This document shows positions 41,908-51,674 of a stretch of 64,000 nt of DNA, piece after piece. Source of the DNA: Quadrisphaera setariae (GTDB lineage Bacteria; Actinomycetota; Actinomycetes; Actinomycetales; Quadrisphaeraceae). A program made the position numbers and the translations under genes. Every line of letters starts with the position of its first letter. The stretch's first letter is position 1. The notes beneath the pieces were generated by a model. That model was not told the DNA's origin. It searched no databases and worked only from the letters and a program-made list of their open reading frames with translations. The DNA lies in assembly GCF_008041935.1 (NCBI RefSeq), contig NZ_VKAC01000012.1:1-64000 (forward strand). Reading direction: 5' to 3'.

Positions 41908-43944
41908 GTGGCAGAGACGGCACCGCTCCCCCGCGCCAGCACGCAGCCCGGGGAGCACCCCCGCCCGCAGCTCCTGCGGCAGCACTGGACCGACCTGGGC
42001 GGCACGTGGCAGCTGGGCCTCGTGCCCGCGGGAACCCCCGCGCCGAAGGGCCTGTGGCGGGGCGCCAGCAGCGAGGACCTGGCCGACAGGACGGGCTTCG
42101 ACCGCGACGTCGTCGTCCCCTACCCGCCGGAGAGCACCGCCTCCGGCGTCGGCGAGCAGGGCCCGTTCGCCGAGCTCTGGTACCGCCGCGGCCTGCGGCT
42201 GCGCGACGTCGCCGGCGCCGACGCGCTGGCGGCCGACGGGTCGGGGGCGCGGCTGGTGCTGCGCTTCGGCGCCGTCGACCACAGCGCTCGGGTCTGGTTC
42301 GACGGGCACCTCGTGGCCGAGCACACCGGCGGGCAGACGCCGTTCTCCGCCGACGTCACCGAGCTCCTGACCCCCACCGGCGCCGGGTCTGGCCTGGACC
42401 TCGACCGCGAGCACGTGGTCGTCGTCCGCGCCGTCGACGACGCCCGCGACCCCGAGCTGCCCCGCGGGAAGCAGGACTGGCACGACGCCCCGCACGCCAT
42501 CTGGTACCGCCGCACCTCCGGCATCTGGCAGACGGTGTGGGCCGAGGTGGTGCCGGCCGTGAGCATCGAGCACCTCACCTGGACCACCGACCTCGTCGGC
42601 GCCACCGTGCACCTCGTCGCGGAGCTGTCGAGCACCCCGCTGGAGCCGGCCAGCCTCGCCGTCCGCCTCTCCCTCGGAGCTCACGACGATGACGAGCGCG
42701 TGCTCGCCGAGGCCGTCGTCGCCGTGCCCGGCCACGCCGAGCGCGGGGGCCCTCGTGTGGAGGTGGCCCTCGCGGTGCCGCTGCTGCGGCACGGGCAGGA
42801 GCGCGAGGCGCTGCTGTGGAGCCCGGAGCACCCGCACCTCGTCGACGCGCAGGTGCGGCTGCTCGCTGGTGGCCCTGCCTCGCCGGCCGGTCCTGGTGCC
42901 GAGCTCGACGCGGTGGCCAGCTACCTCGGGATGCGCTCGGTGGAGGTGGGCGCCGGGCAGCTGCTGCTCAACGGCACGCCCCACACGCTGCGCTCGGTGC
43001 TCGACCAGGGCTGGTGGCCCGACACCCACCTCGCCGCCAGCGCCGAGCGCCTGCGCAGCGAGGCGCAGCTGCTGGCCGACCTGGGCTTCGACTCGGTGCG
43101 GATCCACCAGAAGGTGGAGGACCCGCGCTTCCTGCACTGGTGCGACCGGCTCGGCATCACGGTGTGGGCCGAGACCGCCAACGCCTACGCGTACACGGCG
43201 CGGGCGGTGTCGCTGCTCACGGCGGAGTGGCTGGAGGCGGTCCGCCGCGACGCGAGCCACCCGAGCGTCGTCGCGTGGGTGCCGCTCAACGAGTCCTGGG
43301 GCGTGCAGGACGTCGCCTCCAGCGCCGGTCAGCGCTCGTACGCGACGGCGCTCGCCGCTCTCACGCGTGCGCTCGACCCGACCCGACCCGTCATCAGCAA
43401 CGACGGGTGGGAGCACACCGACTCCGACCTGTGGACCGTCCACGACTACACCGACTCGGGCGAGGTGCTCGCGGCCCGGTACGGCTCGCCGGAGGCGGCC
43501 GCGGCGCTGGTGGGCGTGCCCTCGCCGTCGTCGTCCTCGGCCCGCGTGACCGCCAACGGGCGGCGCCTGCGGGTGGCCGGGGGCGCTCGGAGCTCCGACC
43601 TGGCCGACGTCGAGCGCCCGCTGGTGCTCAGCGAGTTCGGCGGGGTGCGCTTCACCCCTGCCGCCGACGACGCTGACGGGGACTCCTCAGCGCCCGAGGG
43701 CGCGACGTGGGGGTACTCCACCGCCTCCGACGCCGACGACTACGCCCGGCGCCTGGGCGACCTGCTCGGCGCCGCGAACGCGTGCGTGGAGGCGGGCGGC
43801 CTGGTCGGGTGGTGCTACACGCAGCTGGCCGACACCCTGCAGGAGGCGAACGGCCTGGTCACCGAGGACCGCACCCCCAAGCTGCCGCTGGATCGGCTGC
43901 GCGCGCTCGTCACCGGCGAGGTCAGCGACCCGTCCGCCGGGTGA
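41908..43944 (+). CDS. Glycoside hydrolase family 2 protein (beta-galactosidase/glucuronidase/mannosidase type)
   Basis: About 678 residues. The sugar-binding domain (GTWQLGLVP, AELWYRRGL, WFDGHLVAEHTGGQTPFSADVTELL) is followed by an immunoglobulin-like domain and a TIM barrel with acid/base Glu462 (VPLNESWG) and nucleophile Glu576 (LSEFGG). It resembles the short GH2 proteins with IWYRRTSGIWQTVW. There is no signal peptide, so it acts on imported sugar. GTG start. It is divergent from a CUT1 importer, which is a typical uptake-plus-hydrolysis pair. Its 3' end overlaps the convergent NCS1 gene by 23 nt. The specific glycoside is not clear. Confidence 0.9.
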   Translation: MAETAPLPRASTQPGEHPRPQLLRQHWTDLGGTWQLGLVPAGTPAPKGLWRGASSEDLADRTGFDRDVVVPYPPESTASGVGEQGPFAELWYRRGLRLRDVAGADALAADGSGARLVLRFGAVDHSARVWFDGHLVAEHTGGQTPFSADVTELLTPTGAGSGLDLDREHVVVVRAVDDARDPELPRGKQDWHDAPHAIWYRRTSGIWQTVWAEVVPAVSIEHLTWTTDLVGATVHLVAELSSTPLEPASLAVRLSLGAHDDDERVLAEAVVAVPGHAERGGPRVEVALAVPLLRHGQEREALLWSPEHPHLVDAQVRLLAGGPASPAGPGAELDAVASYLGMRSVEVGAGQLLLNGTPHTLRSVLDQGWWPDTHLAASAERLRSEAQLLADLGFDSVRIHQKVEDPRFLHWCDRLGITVWAETANAYAYTARAVSLLTAEWLEAVRRDASHPSVVAWVPLNESWGVQDVASSAGQRSYATALAALTRALDPTRPVISNDGWEHTDSDLWTVHDYTDSGEVLAARYGSPEAAAALVGVPSPSSSSARVTANGRRLRVAGGARSSDLADVERPLVLSEFGGVRFTPAADDADGDSSAPEGATWGYSTASDADDYARRLGDLLGAANACVEAGGLVGWCYTQLADTLQEANGLVTEDRTPKLPLDRLRALVTGEVSDPSAG

Positions 43945-45436
43945 GCGCTCCGGTCCGCAGGGTCCTCTTGGCGGACGGCGTGAGCAGCAGCTGCCCCACG
44001 AAGCCGATCGCCAGCGCGGCGAGCACGCCGAGGTTGGCGAAGGTCCAGTCGCCGCTCTTCCCGCCCAGGCCGAGCGGGCCCAGCAGGTAGCCCTGCCACC
44101 CGAGCCAGGTGGCGCTGGTGTTGACGACCAGCCCCCACCCGACGGCGGTCGCGGCCAGCAGCAGCACCACCGGGCCCCAGCGCACGGACCCGTACTGGCC
44201 CGCGGGGTCGAACAGCGCGACGTCGTCGTAGGCGCCGGAGCGGCGGACGAGGTCGGCGATGGCAGCACCCGCCCACGCGGCGATCGGCACGCCGAGGGTG
44301 ATGAGGAAGCCCTGGAAGGGGGTGAGGAAGTCCTCGGAGACGAACACGACGTAGACCGCGCCGGCCACCATCAGCGCCCCGTCGACCAACGCCGCCACCC
44401 AGCGCGGGGCGGGCAGGCCGAGGGAGAGCAGGGCCAGTCCGGAGGAGTAGATGTCCAGCACGGCGCCGCCCACCAGCGAGAGCACCGCGACCACCGCGAA
44501 CGGCACGAGGAACCAGGTGGGCAGGCCCGTGGCCAGGGCACCGATCGGGTCGGTGCTGGCGCCGTCGTAGAACTCCGGCGAGGAGGCCGCCAGCAGCACC
44601 CCGAAGCCCAGCAGCACCAGGGGTGCAGTCGCGCCGCCGAACGTCGTCCACCACACCACCCCGGGGCGCGAGGAGTGCCGGGGCAGGTAGCGGGAGTAGT
44701 CGCCCGCGGCGTTGACCCACCCCAGCCCGAACAGGGTCATGCTGAACACGGTGGCGCCGAGCAGCGCCTGCCAGGTGCCGTTCGGGGCCGCGGTGACGGC
44801 GCCCCAGTCGAGGCGCCCGGCCGTCAGCGCGAGGAAGACAACGGTCAGCACGCCGGTCACCCACGTGATGACGGCCTGCAACTTCATGATCGCCTCGAAG
44901 CCGAGGACACCGGCGCCCACGACCAGCAGGACGACGACGACGAGCGCGACCGCCTTGGTGACCGTCCCGCCGCCCCAGCCCAGCGTCGTGAACACGGTGG
45001 CGGTGGCCAGCGCCGCGAGCGAGACGAGGACCGTCTCCCAGCCGACGGTGAGCAGCCAGCTGATGGCCGAGGGGAGCCTGTTGCCGCGCACGCCGTAGGC
45101 GGCGCGCGAGACGACCATCGTCGGGGCCGAGGCGCGGGTGCCGCCCAGGGCCACGAGCCCGCACAGGAGGAACGACGCGACGATCCCCACCACCCCGGCG
45201 AGCAGCGCCTGCCACCAGCTGACGCCGAAGCCGAGCACGAAGGCCCCGTTGGCGATGCCGAAGACGGAGACGTTGGCGGCGAACCAGGGCCAGAAGAGGC
45301 TCGAGGGCCTGCCGCGCCGCTCGGACTCGTCGATGACGTTGAGGCCGTTGACCTCGACGCGCGACAGCGACGGCGGCCCGGGGGTCGCGGTGGTCGGCGA
45401 GGTGGTCGACGAGGCGGACGACCCGGGGGGCAGCAC
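43922..45436 (-). CDS. NCS1 purine/cytosine permease family transporter
   Basis: 504 residues with about 12 membrane segments. Family segments visible include [13 protein letters not shown] before the first helix, [28 protein letters not shown] and [14 protein letters not shown]1 members import cytosine, purines, allantoin, hydantoins or thiamine precursors with protons or sodium. The first 25 residues are low complexity and the GTG start is not certain. No nucleobase enzyme genes lie beside it to suggest the substrate. Confidence 0.9.
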   Translation of the reverse strand: MLPPGSSASSTTSPTTATPGPPSLSRVEVNGLNVIDESERRGRPSSLFWPWFAANVSVFGIANGAFVLGFGVSWWQALLAGVVGIVASFLLCGLVALGGTRASAPTMVVSRAAYGVRGNRLPSAISWLLTVGWETVLVSLAALATATVFTTLGWGGGTVTKAVALVVVVLLVVGAGVLGFEAIMKLQAVITWVTGVLTVVFLALTAGRLDWGAVTAAPNGTWQALLGATVFSMTLFGLGWVNAAGDYSRYLPRHSSRPGVVWWTTFGGATAPLVLLGFGVLLAASSPEFYDGASTDPIGALATGLPTWFLVPFAVVAVLSLVGGAVLDIYSSGLALLSLGLPAPRWVAALVDGALMVAGAVYVVFVSEDFLTPFQGFLITLGVPIAAWAGAAIADLVRRSGAYDDVALFDPAGQYGSVRWGPVVLLLAATAVGWGLVVNTSATWLGWQGYLLGPLGLGGKSGDWTFANLGVLAALAIGFVGQLLLTPSAKRTLRTGALTRRTGR

Positions 45437-45498
45437 GACGGAACAGTACGGGGAGCAGCGCGGGAGCAGCAGGGCCCGCCTCCTCGTCGTCCGCCGCG

Positions 45499-45514
45499 TC
45501 GAACGCGTGTTTGA
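45499..45514. promoter_or_regulatory. LexA (SOS) box
   Basis: TCGAACGCGTGTTTGA matches the actinobacterial SOS operator TCGAAC-N4-GTTYGA exactly. It overlaps the -35 box of the lexA promoter, as expected for autorepression. Confidence 0.92.
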
Positions 45515-45539
45515 GATCGCGTGCTCGATCCACTACCCT
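45511..45539 (+). promoter_or_regulatory. lexA promoter, apparently leaderless
   Basis: TTGAGA (45511-45516), a 17-nt spacer and TACCCT (45534-45539). The GTG start codon of lexA begins 7 nt after the -10 box, at the expected transcription start, and there is no Shine-Dalgarno sequence. A leaderless mRNA is likely. Confidence 0.7.
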
Positions 45540-45545
45540 GCGTGC

Positions 45546-46226
45546 GTGGCGACGACGGCCCCGAAGGGCACCTCCGGTCGAGCTGACGACCTCACCAGCC
45601 GGCAGCGAGCCGTGCTCGACACGATCCGCGAGTCGGTCACCAGCCGCGGCTACCCGCCGAGCATGCGGGAGATCGGCAAGGTCGTCGGGCTGCACAGCCC
45701 CAGCAGCGTCGCGCACCAGCTGGTGACGCTCGAGCGCAAGGGCTACCTGCGCCGCGACCCGAACCGCCCGCGCGCCATCGAGGTGGTCGACCCCGGCCGC
45801 ACCGCGGGCCGCGGCGCCGCGGCAGCCGTCCCCGCGGTCCCGGAGAGCGAGGAGACCGCCTTCGTGCCGCTGGTCGGGCGCATCGCCGCCGGCGCACCGC
45901 TGCTCGCCGAGCAGGAGGTGGAGGACGTCTTCGCCCTGCCGCGCCAGCTGGTGGGCGAGGGCGAGCTGTTCACCCTGCGCGTCGTGGGCGACTCCATGGT
46001 CGACGCCGCCATCTGCGACGGCGACTACGTGGTGGTCCGCCGCCAGCCCGTCGCCGAGAACGGCGAGGTGGTCGCCGCCATGATCGACGGCGAGGCGACG
46101 GTCAAGGTGCTGCAGCGCCGCGGCGGCGGCGTTCAGCTGCTGCCCCGCAACGCCGCCTACTCCCCCATCGACGGCACCGAGGCCACCATCCTCGGCCGCG
46201 TCGTCACGGTGCTGCGCTCGCTCTAG
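45546..46226 (+). CDS. lexA: SOS-response repressor LexA
   Basis: 226 residues. The winged helix-turn-helix ([30 protein letters not shown]) is followed by a linker and an S24 peptidase domain. The self-cleavage site Ala115-Gly116 (IAAGAP), catalytic Ser150 ([10 protein letters not shown]) and Lys187 (ATVKVL) are all present. It represses DNA-damage genes until RecA filaments promote cleavage. The start is the GTG placed at the predicted transcription start. Its stop shares bases with the stop of the convergent Nramp-like gene. Confidence 0.97.
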   Translation: MATTAPKGTSGRADDLTSRQRAVLDTIRESVTSRGYPPSMREIGKVVGLHSPSSVAHQLVTLERKGYLRRDPNRPRAIEVVDPGRTAGRGAAAAVPAVPESEETAFVPLVGRIAAGAPLLAEQEVEDVFALPRQLVGEGELFTLRVVGDSMVDAAICDGDYVVVRRQPVAENGEVVAAMIDGEATVKVLQRRGGGVQLLPRNAAYSPIDGTEATILGRVVTVLRSL

Positions 46227-47689
46227 CCGAACAGCTTGGGGAGCTGCTGGCCGAGGGTCAGCACCGTCGCCGTGCCGTAGATGAGGATCGCGAGCACCAG
46301 CAGCGCCAGCCGCACGCCCCTGACGCGCAGCGGCGCCGGGAGCAGCTTGCGGTTGGTGGCGATGAGCAGCGCCGAGTAGATCGTCATCATGAGGCCGCCG
46401 ACGGTGGCGGAGACGACGACGAGCGCGATCGGCTGGTCGAAGCCGATCAGCAGCACCACGGCGCCGATGGCCACCAGGCCCCAGGTGAGCCAGAAGTAGA
46501 TGCGGCTCTCGTCGGCGCTCTTGAGGTAGCTGGTCTTCAGCACGTCCGCTGCCATGCGGCTCGTGTAGTCGGTGATGCCCAGGGCAGCGCCGAACAGCGA
46601 GAACGCGCCGATGATCCAGAAGAAGACACCGAACCAGGTGCCGACGGCCTCGGCCAGCTGCTCGCCCTCGACCCGCACGAACTGGATGTCGTTCGGCAGG
46701 TCCTCCAGGCCGAAGACGGTGGAGTAGGCGAGCAGCGAGGTGAAGAAGATCGACACCACGGTGATGGCGACGAACGTGCTCAGCTGCTCGACGTTGGCGA
46801 AGCGCCACCAGCCGCGCCAGCGCCGCAGGTTCTCCTCGCCCTCGGGCCCCTCGGTGCGGAAGACGTAGCCGGTGCTCGGCACCGCCTCCGGCTCACCCGT
46901 CACCGGGCTCTGCAACCGCGGCACGTAGTGGCCCATGCCGAAGCCCTTGTCGCGGATCCAGTTGGACTGCACGAGGTTCTGCCCGCCACCGGCACCAGCG
47001 AAGATCATCGCGCCGAAGAGGGTGGCGAAGCCCAGCTCCGCAGCCGGGAAGCGCGCCTCGGTGACGATGGTCGGCACGTCGCGCCAGGCGGTCGCGGTGA
47101 TGGCGGCGAAGGCCCCCACCACGAGCAGGAGCATCACCGCCGCCACCTTGACCATCTGGATCTTCTCCAGCGCCACGTACACCACGGGAGCCAGGGTGAG
47201 GATCAGTCCGATCGCCACCAGCAGCCCGATGGCGATGAACCGCGGCGTCCCCCCGGTGAGGAAGCTGATGAGCGTCGCCGAGCTCGTGGCCCACCCGGGC
47301 CAGAGGTTGGCGCCGTAGGTGAGGATCGCGAACACCAGGCCCCAGTGCGGCCAGAACCTGCTGAACCCGGTCACCGCCGTCTCGCCGGTGGCCAGGGCGT
47401 ACCGCTCGATCTCCATGGTCACGAAGTACTGCGTGACCACGCCGACCAGCGCCGCCCACACGAAGACCAGCCCCACCTGGGAGGCGATGAACGGGAACAG
47501 CACGAACTCGCCGCTGGACAGGCCGACGCCCGCGGCGATGATCCCCGGCCCGATGAGCGGCAGCCACCGCGACGGCGGTTTCGGGAGCTCGCGGACCTCC
47601 GGGACGGCGAGCTTCGAGCCGCGGAACGGGTCGAGGACTGAGGTCGCACTGGGCGGTCGGTGACCGGCCGCGTCGTCGCGGGTGGACAT
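46223..47689 (-). CDS. Nramp-family-like transporter lacking the DPGN metal motif
   Basis: About 488 residues with 11-12 membrane segments in an APC/LeuT-type fold. The start of helix 1 reads [16 protein letters not shown], where true Nramp proteins have the metal-binding DPGN motif. Helix 6 shows [20 protein letters not shown] instead of the usual MPH-containing motif. Long hydrophilic loops (residues about 235-290) are present. Such divergent members are usually annotated as Nramp divalent-metal transporters, but the ligands for Mn/Fe are missing, so the substrate may be different. ATG at 47689 was preferred; a GTG three codons upstream is possible. Confidence 0.8.
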   Translation of the reverse strand: MSTRDDAAGHRPPSATSVLDPFRGSKLAVPEVRELPKPPSRWLPLIGPGIIAAGVGLSSGEFVLFPFIASQVGLVFVWAALVGVVTQYFVTMEIERYALATGETAVTGFSRFWPHWGLVFAILTYGANLWPGWATSSATLISFLTGGTPRFIAIGLLVAIGLILTLAPVVYVALEKIQMVKVAAVMLLLVVGAFAAITATAWRDVPTIVTEARFPAAELGFATLFGAMIFAGAGGGQNLVQSNWIRDKGFGMGHYVPRLQSPVTGEPEAVPSTGYVFRTEGPEGEENLRRWRGWWRFANVEQLSTFVAITVVSIFFTSLLAYSTVFGLEDLPNDIQFVRVEGEQLAEAVGTWFGVFFWIIGAFSLFGAALGITDYTSRMAADVLKTSYLKSADESRIYFWLTWGLVAIGAVVLLIGFDQPIALVVVSATVGGLMMTIYSALLIATNRKLLPAPLRVRGVRLALLVLAILIYGTATVLTLGQQLPKLFG

Positions 47690-47730
47690 GCCCGCCACCG
47701 TGGCGCAGGTCGCGCCTCCGCGCGAGCCGA

Positions 47731-48912
47731 TCAGCCCGCGAGCAGGGCTCGACCCATGCCGCGCACGACCCGGGAGGTGAGCCGGCCGCGGGCCAGGCCG
47801 ATGTCGGCGACGTCGTCGAAGACGCCGGTGTCGCGGGCCGACGCGCGCAGCGCCGCGTGCAGCAGCCGGTCGCTGCGCACGAGCCGCGCGGCGAGATCCG
47901 TGTGGCGCAGGTGCCCGACCAGCGCCTCGCCGAGCATGCGGTCGTACCGGCCACCTCCGAGCGCCGCGCGCCCGGCGAGGACGCCCGAGAGCACCGCGTA
48001 GTAGATGCCCTCCCCCGTCACGGGGTTGACGAGGCTGGCGGCGTCACCGGCGAGCAGCACGCGCCCCACCGACCAGACGCCGCTGCGGCCCGTCGAGAGC
48101 GGCAGCGGGTGCCCGGCCACCTGCTCGGCGCCGGCCGTCGTCCCGGGGAGCAGCTCCTCCAGGCGCTCCAGCAGGCGCGCCCGCGTCGGCGCGGTCCCCG
48201 CACTCGAGCGCGAGTCGACCAGCTGACCGAACCCCACATTCGCGCGCCCGTCCCCCACCGGGAAGGACCACGCGTAGCTGGGGCGGTCGGTGTCCTCGGA
48301 GAACGCCAGCACCTGGACGCCCTCGTGCTGGGGCAGCACGGGCGCGTACGCGCGGACGGCGATCGCCGTCGTCCCCCGCCGCTGCGGCGGCACGACCGCC
48401 GGGCCCAGGGCCCGCCGCACCTCGGAGTGGGCTCCGTCAGCGCCCACCGCGATGCGGCCGCGGACCACCTCGCCGTCGGACAGGACGACGCCGACCCCGG
48501 CTCCGTCCTGCAGCACGTCGCGCACGCGGGCCCGGCGCAGCACCGCGCCGCGCTCGACGGCCGCCCTCACCAGGCGCTCGTCGAGGACGGCGCGGGGCAC
48601 CACCTGGGCGGGACGGCTCATCGCCTCCTCGACCACCGGGACCCCCGGCGCCCCCACCACGGAGATCCGCAGCCGCGGCGCCACCGGCCAGTCGTCGAGC
48701 AGGCCGGTGACGCCGACGGTCTCCAGGACGTCGAGGGCGTGGGGGGCCACGCCGTCCCCGCAGACCTTGTCGCGCGGGAAGTCGGCGCGGTCCAGGAGCA
48801 GCACCTTCGACCCCGGACGCTGGTGCAGCGCCCCCAGCGCCGCCGCCGAGCCCGCCGGTCCGGCGCCGACGACGACGAGGTCCCAGTGCTGCTCACGACC
48901 GTGCTGGCTCAC
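47731..48912 (-). CDS. Geranylgeranyl reductase family FAD-dependent oxidoreductase
   Basis: 393 residues of the p-hydroxybenzoate-hydroxylase fold: GAGPAGSAAA near residue 16, DRADFPRDKVCGDGVAPHALDVL near 41-63 (the KVCGDG motif typical for geranylgeranyl reductases), and LLAGDAASLVNPVTGEGI near 287. These enzymes reduce isoprenoid double bonds, for instance in menaquinone side chains. Many actinobacteria encode one close to electron-transport genes. No partner gene is obvious here; it lies 13 nt after the OsmC-type gene start region on the same strand. Confidence 0.88.
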   Translation of the reverse strand: MSQHGREQHWDLVVVGAGPAGSAAALGALHQRPGSKVLLLDRADFPRDKVCGDGVAPHALDVLETVGVTGLLDDWPVAPRLRISVVGAPGVPVVEEAMSRPAQVVPRAVLDERLVRAAVERGAVLRRARVRDVLQDGAGVGVVLSDGEVVRGRIAVGADGAHSEVRRALGPAVVPPQRRGTTAIAVRAYAPVLPQHEGVQVLAFSEDTDRPSYAWSFPVGDGRANVGFGQLVDSRSSAGTAPTRARLLERLEELLPGTTAGAEQVAGHPLPLSTGRSGVWSVGRVLLAGDAASLVNPVTGEGIYYAVLSGVLAGRAALGGGRYDRMLGEALVGHLRHTDLAARLVRSDRLLHAALRASARDTGVFDDVADIGLARGRLTSRVVRGMGRALLAG

Positions 48913-48925
48913 ACGCCGGATCCTG

Positions 48926-49348
48926 TCAGGCGGCGAGCTTCACGGTGAGGTCGGACCCGGCCAGGGCCTTGGTGAACGGGCAGATCTGCTGGGCCTGCTC
49001 CAGCACGCGCTCGGCGACGTCGTCGGCGAGGCCGCTGACCTCCAGGGTGATGTGGGAGGTGTAGCCGGCCTCCTCCGCCGTGGTGAGGACCACGTGGGCG
49101 GTGACCTGGGCGCCGCTCGCGTCGACGTCCTGCGTGGACGCGGCGATGCCGATCGACTGCTGCAGGCACGCGGCGGTGGCGGCGGCCATGAGGTGCTCGG
49201 GGGTGGTGCGGTCTCCAGCGGCCTCACCGGCCAGCTGGGTCTGCGCCTCCAGGACGCCGTCGGAGGTCTTCACGCTGCCGGCCACGGCGGTGGCCGTGGC
49301 GTCCTGGACGGTCTGGGAGTCGTGGGCGGAGTGCGCGGTCTCGCTCAT
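48926..49348 (-). CDS. OsmC/Ohr-family peroxide-detoxifying protein
   Basis: 140 residues. Two redox cysteines are seen, Cys61 (TAACLQQSI) and Cys123 (ICPFTKAL), with the conserved TTPEHLMAAA segment. The family reduces organic hydroperoxides in the cytoplasm using lipoyl or thiol partners. The spacing of the two cysteines is that of Ohr/OsmC dimers. It is cotranscribed with the flavoprotein gene downstream (13-nt gap) and follows the DinG-like gene. Confidence 0.9.
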   Translation of the reverse strand: MSETAHSAHDSQTVQDATATAVAGSVKTSDGVLEAQTQLAGEAAGDRTTPEHLMAAATAACLQQSIGIAASTQDVDASGAQVTAHVVLTTAEEAGYTSHITLEVSGLADDVAERVLEQAQQICPFTKALAGSDLTVKLAA

Positions 49349-49357
49349 CCCCAGACG

Positions 49358-51463
49358 CTAGGCAGGCCTCGCGGCCGCCGCCTCTTGATCACTGGCTGCG
49401 ACGTCCAGTCGACGCAGCGCCCCCAGCACGACCTCCTTGTCGGTGGTCGGCCACAGCGGCGGCAGGCTCGCCCGCAGGAACGAGCCGTACCGCTTGGTGG
49501 CCAGCCGCGGGTCGAGCAGGGCCACCACGCCGCGGTCGGAGGTGCTGCGCAGCAGGCGCCCGGCGCCCTGGGCCAGCAGCAGCGCCGCGTGGGTGGCGGA
49601 GACGGCCATGAAGCCGTTGCCGCCGGCGCGGTCGGCGGCCTCCGCGCGGGCCGAGGCCAGCGGGTCGTCCGGGCGGGGGAAGGGGATCCGGTCCAGGACC
49701 ACCAGCTGGCAGGACGGGCCCGGCACGTCCACGCCCTGCCACAGGGTCAGCGTGCCGAACAGGCAGGTGCGGGGGTCATCGGCGAACTCCCGCACGAGGT
49801 TGGGAACGGTGTCGTCGCCCTGGCACAGCACGGAGATGCCGTGCTGGGCGAGCCGGTCCCCCAGGGCCTCGGCGGCGGCCTCGGCGGCGCGGCGGGAGGA
49901 GAACAGCCCCAGCGCGCGGCCGCCGGCGGCCACCACCAGCTGCTCGACCTCCTCCAGCACCTCCGGCGCCGGACCCTCGCGACCCGGCTGGGGCAGGTGC
50001 TTGGCGACGTAGAGGATGCCCTGCCTGGCGTGGTCGAAGGGGCTGCCGACGTCGAGCGCGGTCCACTGCGGGGCGCCGGGGCCCTGCAGGCCAAGCGCGC
50101 CGGCGGCGGCGTCGAAGGACCCGCCCGGCGTGAGCGTGGCCGAGGTCAGCACCACCGTGGAGCCGCCGAAGAGGTGCTCGCGCAGCGTCATCGCCACGCT
50201 CAGCGGCGCCACGTGGAGCACGCGGGGGCGCGGTTCCTCGTCGCGGCGCCACGCGCCGGGTGCCTCGAGCCACGCGACGTCCTCGCCGGGTCCGTCGGCG
50301 CCCGGGGAGACCTCGACGAGCCGCTCCGCCACGTCGAAGACCTCGCTCAGCGCGGCGCGGGCGACCTGCTTGCCGGCCGCCGCGTCGCCGTCGTCGTCCT
50401 TCCCGGTCTGGCCGCCCTCGCCCTTGAGGCCCGACAGGGCCTCGCGGGCGGCGTCGCGCACGCCCGCCACGGCCAGGCGCACGCCCTCGGGCAGCCCCTT
50501 CGGGTAGCGGCCCACGGGGGCCTCCTCGAGCACGGCGCCGAGGTCGTCCGACGCGACGCGCAGGCGCTCGGCGGAGGTCGGGTCGAGGCCGCCCTGGCGG
50601 CGGGCGGTGGTCGCCGCCTGAGCCACCGCCGCCGCGGACAGCGAGCCCGTGGCCACGGAGGTGACCCGGTCGACCAGCTCGTGGGCCTCGTCGATGACGA
50701 CGACGTCGTGCTCGGGCAGCAGCTGCACGTCCTCGACGGCGTCGATGGCGAGCAGCGCGTGGTTGGTGACGACGACGTCGACCTCCTTGGCCCGCGCCCG
50801 GGCCAGCTCGACGTGGCACTCCTCCGCCAGGGGGCAGCGCGTGGCGCCGAGGCACTCCCGGGAGCTGACGGAGACCTGCCGCCAGGCGCGCTCGGAGACG
50901 CCGGGGACGAGCTCGTCGCGGTCTCCGGTCTCGGTGTCCTGCGCCCAGCGGTGCAGGCGGGCGACCTCGCGGCCGAGCTGGCTCGTGGCGGTGGGCGCGG
51001 CAGCGCGGCGGTCGGTGGCGCGCTCGGCACCGCCGACCAGCTCCATGCCGGGCAGCGCCTCGGGCTCGTCCTCGGGGAAGCCGCCGACCAGCTTCTGCCG
51101 GCACACGTAGTGGGCGCGGCCCTTCACGGTCTGCCAGGTGAGCTCGCGCCCGAGCATCGGGCGCAGGGCCTGGCTCAGCCGGGGCAGGTCCCTGTCGACC
51201 ACCTGCGCCTGCAGCGCCAGCGTGGCCGTGGACACCACGCCCGGGGTGCCCGTCTCGGCGGCGTGCGCGGCCAGCGGCACGAGGTACCCCAGCGACTTGC
51301 CGGTGCCCGTCCCCGCCTGGACCAGCAGGTGGCGGCCCGAGCGGACCGCCTGGGAGACGGCGGCGACCATCTTCTGCTGCCCCTCGCGCGGGGCCCCTCC
51401 CAGCGCCGCGACGGCGGCGTCGAGCAGGTCCGAGGGGTCGGCTCCGCGGCTGGGCTTCGGCAC
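49358..51463 (-). CDS. DinG/XPD-like ATP-dependent DNA helicase
   Basis: 701 residues. Motif I AGTGTGKS is near residue 50, the DEAH box reads VVIDEAHEL, and motif VI contains AQGAGRLLR. Four cysteines that could hold an iron-sulfur cluster are present between motifs Ia and II: VCRQK and ECLGATRCPLAEEC. DinG-type helicases act 5' to 3' in repair. It is near lexA and could be SOS-linked, but no LexA box was seen directly upstream. The start is GTG; the divergent region to the next gene contains a perfect palindrome. Confidence 0.92.
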   Translation of the reverse strand: MPKPSRGADPSDLLDAAVAALGGAPREGQQKMVAAVSQAVRSGRHLLVQAGTGTGKSLGYLVPLAAHAAETGTPGVVSTATLALQAQVVDRDLPRLSQALRPMLGRELTWQTVKGRAHYVCRQKLVGGFPEDEPEALPGMELVGGAERATDRRAAAPTATSQLGREVARLHRWAQDTETGDRDELVPGVSERAWRQVSVSSRECLGATRCPLAEECHVELARARAKEVDVVVTNHALLAIDAVEDVQLLPEHDVVVIDEAHELVDRVTSVATGSLSAAAVAQAATTARRQGGLDPTSAERLRVASDDLGAVLEEAPVGRYPKGLPEGVRLAVAGVRDAAREALSGLKGEGGQTGKDDDGDAAAGKQVARAALSEVFDVAERLVEVSPGADGPGEDVAWLEAPGAWRRDEEPRPRVLHVAPLSVAMTLREHLFGGSTVVLTSATLTPGGSFDAAAGALGLQGPGAPQWTALDVGSPFDHARQGILYVAKHLPQPGREGPAPEVLEEVEQLVVAAGGRALGLFSSRRAAEAAAEALGDRLAQHGISVLCQGDDTVPNLVREFADDPRTCLFGTLTLWQGVDVPGPSCQLVVLDRIPFPRPDDPLASARAEAADRAGGNGFMAVSATHAALLLAQGAGRLLRSTSDRGVVALLDPRLATKRYGSFLRASLPPLWPTTDKEVVLGALRRLDVAASDQEAAAARPA

Positions 51464-51542
51464 CGAGCCACCCTACGCAGCGCGCCGGGCACCCGGCCCC
51501 GTTCGTCCACAGCCCCCGCCGTCCTAGCGGTGCGGTGTGGCC

Positions 51543-51615
51543 GCGGTGCAGAACAGGGTCAGGATCTGCTCTCCCCTGACCCTGTTCTGCACCGCTGCAA
51601 CCCCTGTTCTGCACC
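51543..51615. repeat. Perfect 21-bp inverted repeat plus a third half copy, upstream of DUF559-type gene
   Basis: Arms 51543-51563 and 51575-51595 are exact reverse complements of 21 bases with an 11-base loop. The arm core is TGCAGAACAGGGTCAGG. Another half copy, CCCTGTTCTGCACC, follows at 51602-51615. It sits between divergent genes, so it is not a normal terminator. A related palindrome lies at the other end of the same gene (52628-52680). Confidence 0.85.
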
Positions 51616-51674
51616 ACCGGGGCTCCTGTGGACAGCCGCAGCAGGGAGGGGGCCCGATCCGCCACGGTGCCGGG

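Noticed and set aside
43922-43944. Frameshift at the overlap of the GH2 and NCS1 genes
   Set aside because: Both genes end with intact family sequence; a 23-nt convergent overlap is ordinary in such compact genomes.
51537-51674. Upstream extension of the DUF559-type protein through the palindrome
   Set aside because: The frame is open, but it encodes the inverted repeat itself. The conserved part of the protein begins only after the GTG at 51675.
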